A stretch of 64,000 nt of DNA from an uncultured Amylibacter sp. Its GTDB lineage: Bacteria; Pseudomonadota; Alphaproteobacteria; Rhodobacterales; Rhodobacteraceae. Under the pieces are notes generated by a model. The model made no database searches. It worked only from the letters and a program-made list of their open reading frames with translations, and was not told the DNA's origin. Position numbers and translations under genes: made by a program. The first letter of the stretch is position 1, and each line of letters starts with the position of its first letter. The stretch lies in the NCBI GenBank assembly GCA_905181935.1, contig CAJIZV010000001.1:1-64000 (forward strand), in the 5' to 3' direction. This document shows, piece by piece, positions 15,934 to 26,545 of the stretch.

Positions 15934-17607
15934 ATGGCAGACGCAGCCACCCATGACCACGCCCGTCCAGGGTTTTTTACACGTTGGTTTATGTCAACCA
16001 ACCATAAAGATATTGGTATTCTTTACCTTTTTACTGCAGGGCTATTAGGTTTTGTCTCTGTTTCATTCACCATATATATGCGTTTGGAACTTATGGAGCC
16101 TGGCGTCCAATACATGTGCATGGAAAACCTTGATCGTGTTGCAAACGCTGCCGCTTTATCAGCCGGGGAATGCACTCCAAATGGGCACCTCTGGAATGTT
16201 TTGATTACTGGCCATGGCATATTAATGATGTTTTTTGTAGTTATACCAGCGCTTTTTGGTGGCTTTGGTAACTACTTCATGCCGCTAATGATTGGCGCGC
16301 CTGACATGGCATTTCCACGTTTAAACAACTTGTCATACTGGATGTATTTCACAGGATCTACATTAGCTGTTTTATCGATTATTACCCCAGGTGGAAATGA
16401 TCAAGCTGGTTCAGGTGTTGGTTGGGTATTATATGCACCACTCTCTACACGTGAAGGTGGCATGTCGATGGACTTTGCTATTTTTGCAATACACGTCTCT
16501 GGTGCTTCATCAATCTTAGGTGCGATCAATATGATCACAACTTTCTTAAATATGCGCGCACCGGGTATGACTTTACATAAAGTACCTTTGTTTGCTTGGT
16601 CAATTTTTGTTACAGCGTTTTTGATATTATTATCATTACCAGTTTTGGCTGGAGCCATTACAATGCTGCTTACAGATCGTAACTTTGGTACGACATTTTT
16701 TGACCCTGCTGGTGGTGGTGATCCAATTTTATACCAGCACTTATTATGGTTCTTTGGTCACCCTGAAGTTTATATGATTATTGTTCCAGGCTTCGGTATC
16801 GTCTCTCACGTCATATCAACCTTCTCTCGCAAACCAATTTTTGGCTACTTACCCATGGTTTATGCAATGGTAGCTATTGGCGCGCTTGGCTTTGTAGTCT
16901 GGGCCCATCACATGTACACAGTAGGTATGTCACTGACACAACAGTCCTACTTTATGTTAGCGACTATGGTTATTGCAGTTCCTACAGGTATTAAAATCTT
17001 CTCTTGGATTGCTACCATGTGGGGCGGATCCATAGAAATGAAAACACCCATGTTATGGGCATTTGGTTTCTTATTCTTATTTACAGTAGGTGGCGTAACA
17101 GGAATCGTACTGTCACAGGCCGGAGTGGATCGTGCTTATCATGATACATATTACGTAGTTGCACACTTTCATTACGTTATGTCTTTAGGCGCCGTCTTCT
17201 GTATATTTGCTGGTATTTATTATTGGTTTACTAAAATGTCTGGTCGCGCATATCCTGAATGGGCTGGTAAATTACACTTTTGGATGATGTTTATTGGTGC
17301 AAATATCACCTTCTTCCCCCAACATTTCTTAGGGCGTCAAGGTATGCCAAGGCGTTATATCGATTATCCAGAGCAATTTGCATATTGGAATGAAATTAGT
17401 TCTTATGGTGCTTTCTTATCATTTGCTTCTTTCCTCTTCTTTATTTGTATCATCTTCTATTCTCTAATTTGGGGAAAGAAAGTAACAGAACCTGCATATT
17501 GGGGTAAACATGCAGACACTTTGGAATGGACACTCTCAAATCCTCCACCAGAGCACACATTTGAGACCTTACCAAAACAATCTGATTGGGATAAAAGTCC
17601 TCATTAA
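15934..17607 (+). CDS. ctaD: Cytochrome c oxidase subunit I (aa3 type)
   Basis: This is the catalytic subunit of the haem-copper oxidase in the cytoplasmic membrane: 557 residues with twelve expected helices. The haem a ligand lies in [12 protein letters not shown]. The CuB histidine and cross-linked tyrosine lie in [16 protein letters not shown], the other CuB histidines in [11 protein letters not shown], and the haem a/a3 histidines in [12 protein letters not shown]. Rhodobacterales typically keep ctaD apart from the ctaC-ctaB-ctaG-ctaE cluster, as here. A strong AGGAGA site precedes the start, and a terminator follows at 17631. It is one of the cuproenzymes likely to depend on the copper balance of the cell. 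Confidence 0.97.
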   Translation: MADAATHDHARPGFFTRWFMSTNHKDIGILYLFTAGLLGFVSVSFTIYMRLELMEPGVQYMCMENLDRVANAAALSAGECTPNGHLWNVLITGHGILMMFFVVIPALFGGFGNYFMPLMIGAPDMAFPRLNNLSYWMYFTGSTLAVLSIITPGGNDQAGSGVGWVLYAPLSTREGGMSMDFAIFAIHVSGASSILGAINMITTFLNMRAPGMTLHKVPLFAWSIFVTAFLILLSLPVLAGAITMLLTDRNFGTTFFDPAGGGDPILYQHLLWFFGHPEVYMIIVPGFGIVSHVISTFSRKPIFGYLPMVYAMVAIGALGFVVWAHHMYTVGMSLTQQSYFMLATMVIAVPTGIKIFSWIATMWGGSIEMKTPMLWAFGFLFLFTVGGVTGIVLSQAGVDRAYHDTYYVVAHFHYVMSLGAVFCIFAGIYYWFTKMSGRAYPEWAGKLHFWMMFIGANITFFPQHFLGRQGMPRRYIDYPEQFAYWNEISSYGAFLSFASFLFFICIIFYSLIWGKKVTEPAYWGKHADTLEWTLSNPPPEHTFETLPKQSDWDKSPH

Positions 17608-17630
17608 TTAAATCAAGAATAATCCCATAC

Positions 17631-17667
17631 AAAAAAAGGCCAAAGCTAATGCTTTGGCCTTTTTTTT
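17631..17667. terminator. Bidirectional intrinsic terminator
   Basis: The stem AGGCCAAAGC / GCTTTGGCCT with a TAAT loop is flanked by A and T runs on either side. It can therefore end both ctaD from the left and the yqeY-like gene from the right. Confidence 0.92.
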
Positions 17668-17680
17668 GTAAAGTATTTAA

Positions 17681-18133
17681 TTATCCTAAAAGTTTTTTAA
17701 CAATACTACCGGCAATCCCAAAATCCATTTGACCTGCGTATGTCTTTTTAAGAATAGCCATAACTTTACCCATATCTCTGATACTGGATGCTTCAGTTTC
17801 AGTTATTACTTTCTGAACAACACCTTGAACCTCTTCTTCACTCAATTGTATGGGCAAAAACTCTGTAATAATTTCAATTTCAGATAATTCTTGTATGGCT
17901 AATTCAGTTCGGCCCGCTGAACTATAAGCCACGGCACTATCTTTACGTTGCTTAATCATTTTACCTAAAATAGCTAAAATTTCCTCATCACTAACACTAT
18001 TATCGACACCGTCGACACGTGCTGCAATATCCTTATCTTTGATAGCAGCCATCACTAAGCGTAAAGTAGACAAGCGCAAAACTTCTTTGTCACGCATAGC
18101 CTGCTTCATCGCAGAATTAATCGTATCACGCAT
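17681..18133 (-). CDS. GatB/YqeY domain protein
   Basis: The protein has 150 residues from the start MRDTINSAMKQAMRDKE (18133). A longer frame begins at 18163 but adds residues not typical of the family. The conserved body is STLRLVMAAIKDKDIAAR, then EILAILGKMIKQRKDS and TEFLPIQLSEEEV. These stand-alone YqeY proteins share the tail domain of amidotransferase subunit GatB and are thought to bind tRNA, but their function is unsettled. It is divergent from carA, a common arrangement in alphaproteobacteria. Confidence 0.9.
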   Translation of the reverse strand: MRDTINSAMKQAMRDKEVLRLSTLRLVMAAIKDKDIAARVDGVDNSVSDEEILAILGKMIKQRKDSAVAYSSAGRTELAIQELSEIEIITEFLPIQLSEEEVQGVVQKVITETEASSIRDMGKVMAILKKTYAGQMDFGIAGSIVKKLLG

Positions 18134-18315
18134 ATAGCAAACTCCTATGGCTTTAATATTCAAGACTTATTAATCTATAGAGTTATACCAAATTACTCAA
18201 GGATTTAGCATTTACCCAAGAGATTGATATATATATATAAATGAAATTCCTTATTCCTTGACCTCATCGAGAGACAAGCGTAATTTCCGAAAAATTATGC
18301 GACAGGACGAGTCTT

Positions 18316-19479
18316 ATGACCCCTAATGAAATCCCTTCAAAAAATCAAATAAAACCAACAGCTTGTATAGTTCTAGCTGATGGAACTACCTTTTATGGGC
18401 GAGGGTTTGGTGCAACGGGTCAAATAGAGGCAGAACTTTGCTTTAATACCTCAATGACTGGCTATCAGGAGATAATGACTGATCCTTCATATGCAGGCCA
18501 GGCTATAACATTTACTTTTCCTCATATTGGTAACACTGGCATTACGACAGAGGACAATGAAACCGCAAATCCAGTTGCACGCGCAATGATTATTAAAAGC
18601 TACCCAACTGAACCATCTAATTATCGCTCAAAAAGCACTTTACCTAAATGGTTAGAAGAAACAGGGCGTATTGGTGTAAGCGGCATAGACACACGACGAC
18701 TTACCCGTGCAATACGCATGCAAGGAGCTCCACACGTGGCTATTGCTCACCATCCTGAAGGTGAATTTGATGTCCCAAAGCTCCTTAAAGCTGCACGTAA
18801 TTTTGTCGGCTTAGAAGGGCTTGATTTAGCCAAAGATGTAACTTGTAGCGAACACTATAATTGGAACGAAACACGATGGGAATGGCCTAATGGGTTTTCG
18901 AATGATAGTGCACCGGGAAAGAAGGTTGTCGCAATTGATTATGGCGCAAAACGAAATATTCTTCGTTGTTTAAAATCAGCTGGATGTGATGTAGTGGTCT
19001 TGCCTGCAACAACATCATATGACGAAATTATGGCACATAATCCACAAGGTATATTTCTATCAAACGGCCCTGGTGACCCTACTGCCACCGGAAAATATGC
19101 TGTTCCAATGATCAAAAGTATTTTAGAGCACAAAGATATTCCAATATTTGGTATTTGTTTAGGGCATCAAATGTTAGCATTAGCTTTAGGTGCAAAAACA
19201 ATCAAAATGAACCACGGCCATCATGGAGCAAATCACCCTGTTAAAGAAATTTCCACTGGAAAAGTAGAAATCACTTCAATGAACCACGGATTTGCAGTCG
19301 ATTCCCAAACTTTACCAGATGGAGTTAGTGAGACACATGTTTCTCTATTTGATGGATCCAATTGTGGAATAGAAGTAAATGGACGTCCAGTTTTTTCAGT
19401 ACAGCATCATCCAGAGGCATCACCAGGGCCAGAAGATAGTTTTTACTTATTCGAACGATTTGCTGCAGCTATAGTTTAG
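18316..19479 (+). CDS. carA: Carbamoyl-phosphate synthase small subunit
   Basis: CarA is the glutaminase that feeds ammonia to CarB for carbamoyl phosphate, used for arginine and pyrimidines. The length is 387 residues. N-terminal motifs include FYGRGFGATG and FNTSMTGYQEIMTDPSYAGQ. The class I amidotransferase triad is in GICLGHQMLALALG (cysteine) and QHHPEASPGPEDS (histidine and glutamate). The partner carB is not in the window. The start has a modest GGACGAG site. Confidence 0.96.
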   Translation: MTPNEIPSKNQIKPTACIVLADGTTFYGRGFGATGQIEAELCFNTSMTGYQEIMTDPSYAGQAITFTFPHIGNTGITTEDNETANPVARAMIIKSYPTEPSNYRSKSTLPKWLEETGRIGVSGIDTRRLTRAIRMQGAPHVAIAHHPEGEFDVPKLLKAARNFVGLEGLDLAKDVTCSEHYNWNETRWEWPNGFSNDSAPGKKVVAIDYGAKRNILRCLKSAGCDVVVLPATTSYDEIMAHNPQGIFLSNGPGDPTATGKYAVPMIKSILEHKDIPIFGICLGHQMLALALGAKTIKMNHGHHGANHPVKEISTGKVEITSMNHGFAVDSQTLPDGVSETHVSLFDGSNCGIEVNGRPVFSVQHHPEASPGPEDSFYLFERFAAAIV

Positions 19480-19530
19480 GACTTATATGATGTTATTCCA
19501 CTATAATGTAATAAACTAAAAAATATTAAC

Positions 19531-20187
19531 CTAGCGAAGCGCTAATTCATCAACATCTTGCTTCAATCGAGTTTCAAAAGCAAACGACAGATGTTGTTTT
19601 AAAGCCTGACGTGCGCCTTCACCATCTTTAGCTTCAATAGCAGAAACAATGTCTAAATGCTCTTGCAGTGCACTTTCCCCACGACCATCTGCTGCTAATG
19701 ATGTATTAGCCAATAAAGCCATTGCTCTATGAACTTGCTGAAGTTGCAAAATCAAAAAATTATTGTGACTAGCCAAATGCAGTTGATTATGAAACCTACG
19801 ATTTGCTCGTGATAACTGCTGTGGATCAGATATATATTCTCGATCACTCTCAATCATATTATATAAGACACGTATTTCTTCTGGAGCTGCATGTTGAGCA
19901 GCTAGAAATGTTGCCAAACCTTCTAACTCAGCACGCACAGTATACAATTCACCAACTTGATTATGATTTAAAGAAGCAACCATAAGGGATCGGCCATCAC
20001 GATTCAAAAATGATTGAGTTTCTAAGCGCTGTAGTGCTTCCCTAATCGGCGTGCGTGAGACGCCAAATCTTTCAGCCAACTCAGCTTCAACCAATCGATC
20101 TCCAGGTTTATAATCACCATCATCAATAGCCTCAATAATCAGCTCATATGGATCTTTAACATTATTTTTTTGTCTACTCACAAGCAT
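19531..20187 (-). CDS. GntR-family regulator, FCD type
   Basis: This regulator of 218 residues has a winged helix at residues 10-70 (YKPGDRLVEAELAERFGVSRTPIREALQRLE) and an all-helical FCD ligand-binding domain after residue 78 (TVRAELEGLATFLAAQHA, NRRFHNQLHLASHN, QEHLDIVSAIEAKD). The conserved Asp/His positions of FCD domains that hold a metal or small acid are present. It is convergent with carA and divergent from a HAD phosphatase gene, so the target is not evident from its position. Confidence 0.9.
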   Translation of the reverse strand: MLVSRQKNNVKDPYELIIEAIDDGDYKPGDRLVEAELAERFGVSRTPIREALQRLETQSFLNRDGRSLMVASLNHNQVGELYTVRAELEGLATFLAAQHAAPEEIRVLYNMIESDREYISDPQQLSRANRRFHNQLHLASHNNFLILQLQQVHRAMALLANTSLAADGRGESALQEHLDIVSAIEAKDGEGARQALKQHLSFAFETRLKQDVDELALR

Positions 20188-20294
20188 TCACCTTGAACTG
20201 ATTTAATTATGGTAACATTAAAGTGATTTAATTATTTTGTCACGCGTGATAGTGAACGGTTTACCTATATGCCTTCAAGCAGTAACTTAAGCAT

Positions 20295-20945
20295 ATGCAA
20301 AATAATTTTTCTAATATTAGATATTGGGTCTTTGATCTGGACCATACACTTTACTCACCTAAAGCTCGCTTATTTAACCAAATAGAGGTGCTAATGACCC
20401 GTTATTTAATAAAAGTATTAAATATTAGTGAAGACAGAGCTAACTATCTTAGAAAATATTATTGGGAAACCTATGGAACAACACTTGCGGGTTTAATGGC
20501 CGAACACAATTTAGATCCCCACCCATATTTAGAGTTTGTTCATAACATTTCATTAGATGATTTGGAACAAAATTTAGAATTAGCTGATCTAATAAATTCA
20601 TTAAAAGGTGAAAAATTCATATATACTAACGGATCTAGAGCGCATGCAAAAAATGTTTCCACAGCGCTTGGACTTATTAATTGCTTTTCTCAGCTTTACG
20701 GTACTGAAGATGCAGATTATATTCCAAAGCCAAAAAAACAAGCTTTTGAGAAGATTTTTAATCTTGCAAAAATTGATCCAAAGCAAGCAATAATGTTTGA
20801 AGATGATCCACGCAATTTAGTTGAGCCATTTAATATGGGAATGAAAACTGTTTTAGTAGGTGACTATACTGAAGGTGCGTATATCGATTATCATACCTCC
20901 GATTTAAATTCATTTTTACATAATATACAAAATGAGAGTTTTTAG
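20295..20945 (+). CDS. HAD-family pyrimidine 5'-nucleotidase-like phosphatase
   Basis: The 216-residue protein has HAD motif I in WVFDLDHTLYSPKARLF, motif II in KFIYTNGSRAHAKN, and motifs III and IV in PKPKKQAFEKI and MFEDDPRNLVEPF. This variant matches the SDT1/pyrimidine 5'-nucleotidase branch, which removes phosphate from pyrimidine nucleotides. The alphaproteobacterial members have not been well tested. It is followed six bases later by a UbiH-type monooxygenase gene, so the two are probably cotranscribed. Confidence 0.88.
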   Translation: MQNNFSNIRYWVFDLDHTLYSPKARLFNQIEVLMTRYLIKVLNISEDRANYLRKYYWETYGTTLAGLMAEHNLDPHPYLEFVHNISLDDLEQNLELADLINSLKGEKFIYTNGSRAHAKNVSTALGLINCFSQLYGTEDADYIPKPKKQAFEKIFNLAKIDPKQAIMFEDDPRNLVEPFNMGMKTVLVGDYTEGAYIDYHTSDLNSFLHNIQNESF

Positions 20946-20950
20946 GTTTA

Positions 20951-22138
20951 ATGATTCGAAAAAACACACAAGTATTCGTGTCTGGTGCTGGCATTGCTGG
21001 CTTAACAACTGTTTGTGCTTTTGCACAGAAAGGCTTTGATGTCGTATGTGTTGATCCACAAAAACCGATAACCAATGTTAAAAGTTTTGATGCAGACTTA
21101 AGGTCTACCGCATTTCTACAACCTGCACGCAAAACATTACAAACAGCAGGAGTTTGGGACTGTCTTAAACCCTTTTCTACGCCATTAGATATAATGAGGT
21201 TGGCTGATGCTGGTGGTGCAGAAAATAAAATTAGAATGATTGCTGATTTTGCTTCTTTAGAAATTTCAGATGAAGCCTTTGCATGGAATTTGCCAAATTG
21301 GCTTTTGCGAAGAGAACTGCTGAACTATATAGAAAACCTACCGAATGTAACATTTCTAACAGGCCAGAAAACTGGGCGTGTGACATCACGAATATCAGAA
21401 ATTTTAGTTCAAGTTGGTGAAGTTCAATATAGCTGTAAATTACTTATTGGTGCTGATGGGCGTAATTCGCAAACACGTGAAGCAATGGGAATTCCAGTAC
21501 AAACTTGGCGTTATGGGCAAAAAGCAATAGCTATGGCGGTTTATCATACCCTACCTCACGATAATATTAGCACAGAAATTCATCGTACAGGTGGCCCATT
21601 TACAACTGTTCCATTACCAGATCATGATGGTAACCATATGTCATCTATCATCTGGATGGAAACCAGTGCCAAAGCAAATGTACTCTTTGAAATGGATGAA
21701 ACTAATTTTAACTCAATGCTAAACTCTCGCTCTTGTGGAATACTAGGGAATATTCGCCTAGCATCACGTAGAAACTTATGGCCAATAATTACACAACGGG
21801 CCAAACGTTTGACTGGTCAACGCTATGCTTTATTGGCTGAGGCGGCTCATGTAATTCCTCCGATTGGAGCACAGGGGTTAAATATGAGTCTAAATGACCT
21901 GGCCACTATTTTAGAATTAACTAACACTCACGAACTAGGTAGCGTTTCACATTTATCGGCCTATGAAAAAGCGCGTAAAAAAGATATTAATTTCAGGATT
22001 AATGGCGTTGATGCGCTAAATAGGGCAGCAATGACAGATAATAAGAGTTTTCTTGCACTTCGACTAAAAGCACTACAAGCTTTGCATGGCTTCACACCTT
22101 TGAGGAAAACATTAATGAAAGCCGGCTTAGGCGCCTAG
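20951..22138 (+). CDS. UbiH/Coq6-family FAD monooxygenase
   Basis: This 395-residue flavoprotein hydroxylates a ring position during ubiquinone synthesis. FAD sites are visible as GAGIAGLTTVCAFAQKG at the N-terminus, LIGADGRNSQTREA in the middle and EAAHVIPPIGAQGLNMSLND near residue 295. The last form, with the usual GDAAH altered to EAAH, is one I associate with Rhodobacterales UbiH proteins. Which ring carbon it acts on cannot be told from sequence. Its stop overlaps the stop of the convergent aminotransferase by four bases. Confidence 0.9.
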   Translation: MIRKNTQVFVSGAGIAGLTTVCAFAQKGFDVVCVDPQKPITNVKSFDADLRSTAFLQPARKTLQTAGVWDCLKPFSTPLDIMRLADAGGAENKIRMIADFASLEISDEAFAWNLPNWLLRRELLNYIENLPNVTFLTGQKTGRVTSRISEILVQVGEVQYSCKLLIGADGRNSQTREAMGIPVQTWRYGQKAIAMAVYHTLPHDNISTEIHRTGGPFTTVPLPDHDGNHMSSIIWMETSAKANVLFEMDETNFNSMLNSRSCGILGNIRLASRRNLWPIITQRAKRLTGQRYALLAEAAHVIPPIGAQGLNMSLNDLATILELTNTHELGSVSHLSAYEKARKKDINFRINGVDALNRAAMTDNKSFLALRLKALQALHGFTPLRKTLMKAGLGA

Positions 22139-23262
22139 AGAACTTTATCCAGAACAGCTTCTAAGCGCAGGACTGTTGCATCAACATCATATAATTTATC
22201 TAATCCAAACAAACCTAAACGAAATGTAGAATAATCGTCAGGCTCATCACAACGTAGTGGAACACCTGCAGCAATTTGAACACCTTGGCTTGCAAACTTA
22301 GAACCATTCTGCATGCTTGGATCATTAGTATAGCTAACAATAACACCAGGTGCTTCAAATCCGGCACTTGCGACAGATTTTATATTACGCTCAGCTAACA
22401 ATAACCGAACTTTGTCACCCAATTCTTGTTGTTTAGCTTTAAGTTTATCAAATCCATATTCTGCGGCCTCGTTGATAGCATTTCGAAACTCTTTGAGTGA
22501 GTCTGTGGGCATTGTTGCATGATATGAATGCCCACCATTAGTATAAGAATTCATAACACCAACCCAAGTCCTTAAATTTAAAGCAAAACTAGTACTATCA
22601 GATTTTTCTAGACGTGCTATCGCAGCATTATTCATCATTACGATACCTGCACATGGTGACGCTGACCAACCTTTTTGTGGCGCAGAAATTAAGACGTCTA
22701 CTCCACAATTTTTCATATCTACCCACATACATCCTGATGCAATGCAATCCAGTACAAAAATCCCACCAACTGAGTGTACTGCATTAGATATTTCTTTAAT
22801 ATACTCATCTGGTAAAATTATACCACTAGACGTTTCAACATGTGGGGCAAAGAATACTGAAGGCTTTTCATTTTTAATTCTAGAAACTACATCATTAATT
22901 GATAGTGGACTAAATGCAGATTGGCTATCATTACTGCTGCGACGAGCTTTCAATATTATAGTCTCAGATGGAATATTTCCAGCTTCAAAAATTTGAGACC
23001 AACGAAAAGAAAACCATCCATTACGGAGAACCATTACTTTTTGATCTGTTGCAAATGCTCGAACTACAGATTCCATTGCATAAGTACCCCCACCAGGAAT
23101 AAGTGCACAAATATCAGTATTGTAAACTGAGGTTAGACTTGAAAATATATCGCACATCACACCTTGAAAATCAGTACTCATATGATTCAAGGAACGATCA
23201 GTAAAAACTACAGAAAACTCTAATAGTCCGTCTGGATCAACATTTGGGAGCAAAGCAGCCAT
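22135..23262 (-). CDS. Class V aminotransferase (alanine-glyoxylate/serine type)
   Basis: The protein is 375 residues and PLP-dependent. The probable Schiff-base lysine lies in ISAPQKGWSASPCAG near residue 195, the PLP-phosphate region in PGGGTYAMESVVRA near residue 57, and the conserved aspartate in GIFVLDCIASG. It belongs with alanine-glyoxylate, serine-pyruvate and related enzymes. The substrate is open. The two Lrp-type regulator genes lie directly upstream on the same strand, which hints at amino-acid-responsive control. Confidence 0.85.
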   Translation of the reverse strand: MAALLPNVDPDGLLEFSVVFTDRSLNHMSTDFQGVMCDIFSSLTSVYNTDICALIPGGGTYAMESVVRAFATDQKVMVLRNGWFSFRWSQIFEAGNIPSETIILKARRSSNDSQSAFSPLSINDVVSRIKNEKPSVFFAPHVETSSGIILPDEYIKEISNAVHSVGGIFVLDCIASGCMWVDMKNCGVDVLISAPQKGWSASPCAGIVMMNNAAIARLEKSDSTSFALNLRTWVGVMNSYTNGGHSYHATMPTDSLKEFRNAINEAAEYGFDKLKAKQQELGDKVRLLLAERNIKSVASAGFEAPGVIVSYTNDPSMQNGSKFASQGVQIAAGVPLRCDEPDDYSTFRLGLFGLDKLYDVDATVLRLEAVLDKVL

Positions 23263-23355
23263 TATCTTTTCCTATCCTTATTATTTTCGTAAATATCTTA
23301 TATAGATTTAATTATTTAACATTAAATAGATATCTTTTGTAACATAGAATAAATT

Positions 23356-23811
23356 TTAAATTGCAAAACCACGTTTTTCTTCAGAAAGCAGTACATTAGC
23401 TTCTACATCCCCTACTCCAGGTAACGTCATAATTCGGCGCCGTAAGACACGTTCAAAGTCACTTAAATCTGTAGCTACTACTTTTAATCGATAGTCGTAC
23501 ATCCCCAAAACATGTTGGACAAGTTGAACTTCTGGTATTGCAGATACAGCACGTTCAAAATCTTCAAGCGACACACCGCTTTTAGCTGCTAATTTAATGC
23601 CTAAGAACACTGTAACACCGTATCCTAGTTTAACAGCATCTAATAAAGCTCGACGACCTTTTATTACACCACCTGTTTCTAATCGCTTTATACGACGCCA
23701 CGCAGCAGGTTGGGATAATCCTACAACACGCCCCAAATCAGATGCTCTAGCAGAACCATCATCTTGCAGTGCCCGCAACAAGGCACGATCGATGTTATCA
23801 AGTTCAATCAT
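23356..23811 (-). CDS. Lrp/AsnC-family regulator (second of a pair)
   Basis: This protein of 151 residues has an N-terminal helix-turn-helix (DDGSARASDLGRVVGLSQPAAWRRIKRLE) and a C-terminal RAM/ActD-like effector domain (EVQLVQHVLGMYDYRLKVVATDL). Lrp proteins sense amino acids and act as octamers. The start overlaps the end of the preceding regulator gene by ATGA, so the pair is translated together. The sequence differs clearly from its neighbour, so this is an old duplication or heteromeric pair. Confidence 0.92.
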   Translation of the reverse strand: MIELDNIDRALLRALQDDGSARASDLGRVVGLSQPAAWRRIKRLETGGVIKGRRALLDAVKLGYGVTVFLGIKLAAKSGVSLEDFERAVSAIPEVQLVQHVLGMYDYRLKVVATDLSDFERVLRRRIMTLPGVGDVEANVLLSEEKRGFAI

Positions 23812-24269
23812 AATGGAACGCCATCTTTAGTCATAACATTTGAAACCAGCATTAATGCCTCAATGTCAGCAATATGTGGCAATGACAAAATGTGTTTTCT
23901 ATAAATTTCCTGATAATGCGCCATATCTCGTGCCAATACATTAAGGCGCACATCTACACGACCTAGGAAGGTTTGTATTTCATTTACCTCCTTCAACTCA
24001 CGTGCAGCCTCTATGAATCGATCAAAGGCATCCGTCTGAGTTTTGTCTAGTGTAATGCGTAAAGATACTTCTACTTCTAAACCCAATGCTTTTGGATCTA
24101 GTATAACTGCACGTTCTTTGATGATATTGGCTTTTTCCATACGATCGATACGCCGCCAACAAGAAGCCGTGCCAACACCAACTTGCTCAGCTATTTCAGA
24201 AACTGACAATAATGCGTCAACTTGCAAGAAACGTAATATTTTCTTATCAATCATATCAATCTTGTGCAT
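23808..24269 (-). CDS. Lrp/AsnC-family regulator (first of a pair)
   Basis: This protein of 153 residues has a helix-turn-helix in LLSVSEIAEQVGVGTASCWRRIDRME and an effector domain in KEVNEIQTFLGRVDVRLNVLARDM. It is divergent from ilvC across a 127-base AT-rich gap, the natural place for Lrp control of branched-chain amino-acid synthesis. Paired Lrp genes next to ilvC recur in Rhodobacterales. That they regulate ilvC is inference from position. Confidence 0.92.
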   Translation of the reverse strand: MHKIDMIDKKILRFLQVDALLSVSEIAEQVGVGTASCWRRIDRMEKANIIKERAVILDPKALGLEVEVSLRITLDKTQTDAFDRFIEAARELKEVNEIQTFLGRVDVRLNVLARDMAHYQEIYRKHILSLPHIADIEALMLVSNVMTKDGVPL

Positions 24270-24343
24270 AAATTTTTCACTTTTTAATTTAATAAGAATG
24301 ATTTTTATAAATTTTAATTAAAAAAGTCAATTAATGAAACATA

Positions 24344-24373
24344 TTAGCAAAAAATATTGCTATTTTATATAAT
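24344..24373 (+). promoter_or_regulatory. Probable ilvC promoter
   Basis: A perfect TATAAT (24368-24373) is preceded by TTAGCA (24344-24349) with an 18-bp spacer and followed after 12 bases by AGGAGA, the ilvC ribosome site. The region between is AT-rich, as expected for Lrp-type binding. Confidence 0.45.
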
Positions 24374-24387
24374 AGATCATGACATAG

Positions 24388-25419
<1,032 letters not shown>

Positions 25420-25440
25420 TAATTTTATAATAATGAAAAA

Positions 25441-25474
25441 ATTAAGCCAGCCGAATATGGCTGGCTTTTTATAT
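25441..25474 (+). terminator. ilvC terminator
   Basis: The stem AAGCCAGCC / GGCTGGCTT with a GAATAT loop is followed by a short T run, 22 bases after the ilvC stop. Confidence 0.9.
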
Positions 25475-25598
25475 CACTAAAAATAACTGAATAAATGATA
25501 CTGCGAACCACGCTATAACGCAGTATACTTCAAAAACTTACTACGTTAGTTAACATCATGATGCATTAAGACACCTACTCTGAAAAGTGTGTGATGCT

Positions 25599-25627
25599 AT
25601 ACTTATATACTTATATACTTATATACT
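25599..25627. repeat. 8-bp tandem repeat (ATACTTAT x 3.6)
   Basis: Perfect head-to-tail copies of ATACTTAT lie 18 bases upstream of the EamA transporter gene. Copy number could vary by slippage. Because the array lies where a promoter is expected, a change in number might alter expression. That role is speculative. Confidence 0.7.
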
Positions 25628-25644
25628 GAATAGATTGAGAAATT

Positions 25645-26544
25645 ATGACAAAACCTACTCTGGGTAATTGGATTGCTCTTATTTGCCTTGGCGCCATTTG
25701 GGGTGGCTCTTTTATGGGAGCAAAGCTTGCATTAATTAGCTTTGGCCCTATGACTGTGGCGCTACTCCGCCTTACAATTGCTTCTGTTGTACTCATAATA
25801 ATATCTCTTGCGTCTGGACGGAAATTTCCAGGCTTTTCAAGCACTACAGACCGGCGCATTTGGGTTCATATTGCAATCATGGGTTTAATAACAAATGCAG
25901 TTCCATTTTCACTACTTAATTGGGGCCAGCTTCATGTAAATTCAGGCTTTGCAGGAGTTACAATGGCAGTAGTTCCACTACTAGTATTACCTTTATCGCA
26001 TTTTATATTAAAAAGTAACGAAATGGCTCCTCAAAAAGTCATTGGCTTTATTATAGGATTTATTGGAATAATAGTATTGATCGGCCCATCACAACTAATA
26101 ACCACTACAGGTGCAAACCTTGAACCTATAGCACGAATAGCATGTATTTCTGCTGCTCTTTGTTATGGATTGGGCACAATTAATACACGTTTGTGCCCCC
26201 CTGTATCCACAATGGTTTACTCAACAGGTGGATTAGTAATTGGAACACTATTTTTACTTCCAATGGCGCTTTTGATTGAAGGTGTGCCACAATGGCCAGA
26301 AACTACTGCTCTAATAGCAACTATATATTTAGGTCTATTTCCAACAGCCCTAGCAACCATTTTACTCGTTGGAATTATTAATAGTGCTGGTCCTGCATTC
26401 ATGAGCATGGTTAATTATCAAGTACCACTCTGGGCAATAGCTTTTGGGGTAATATTTCTAGGGGAAAAAATACCAACAAGTTTTATAGCAGCTTTAGGAT
26501 TAATTATGTTAGGATTAGCAATTAGTCAGAGAAGCCGCAGATAA
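25645..26544 (+). CDS. EamA/DMT-family transporter
   Basis: This 299-residue membrane protein has ten expected helices built as two EamA repeats (GAIWGGSFMGAKLALISFGP at the start, and an ISAALCYGLGTINTRL to IFLGEKIPTSFIAALGLIMLG half). EamA proteins export amino acids or other small metabolites, and the substrate cannot be assigned. It is alone on its strand, converges on glmM with a one-base gap and carries an 8-bp tandem array just upstream. Confidence 0.9.
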   Translation: MTKPTLGNWIALICLGAIWGGSFMGAKLALISFGPMTVALLRLTIASVVLIIISLASGRKFPGFSSTTDRRIWVHIAIMGLITNAVPFSLLNWGQLHVNSGFAGVTMAVVPLLVLPLSHFILKSNEMAPQKVIGFIIGFIGIIVLIGPSQLITTTGANLEPIARIACISAALCYGLGTINTRLCPPVSTMVYSTGGLVIGTLFLLPMALLIEGVPQWPETTALIATIYLGLFPTALATILLVGIINSAGPAFMSMVNYQVPLWAIAFGVIFLGEKIPTSFIAALGLIMLGLAISQRSRR

Positions 26545-26545
26545 A

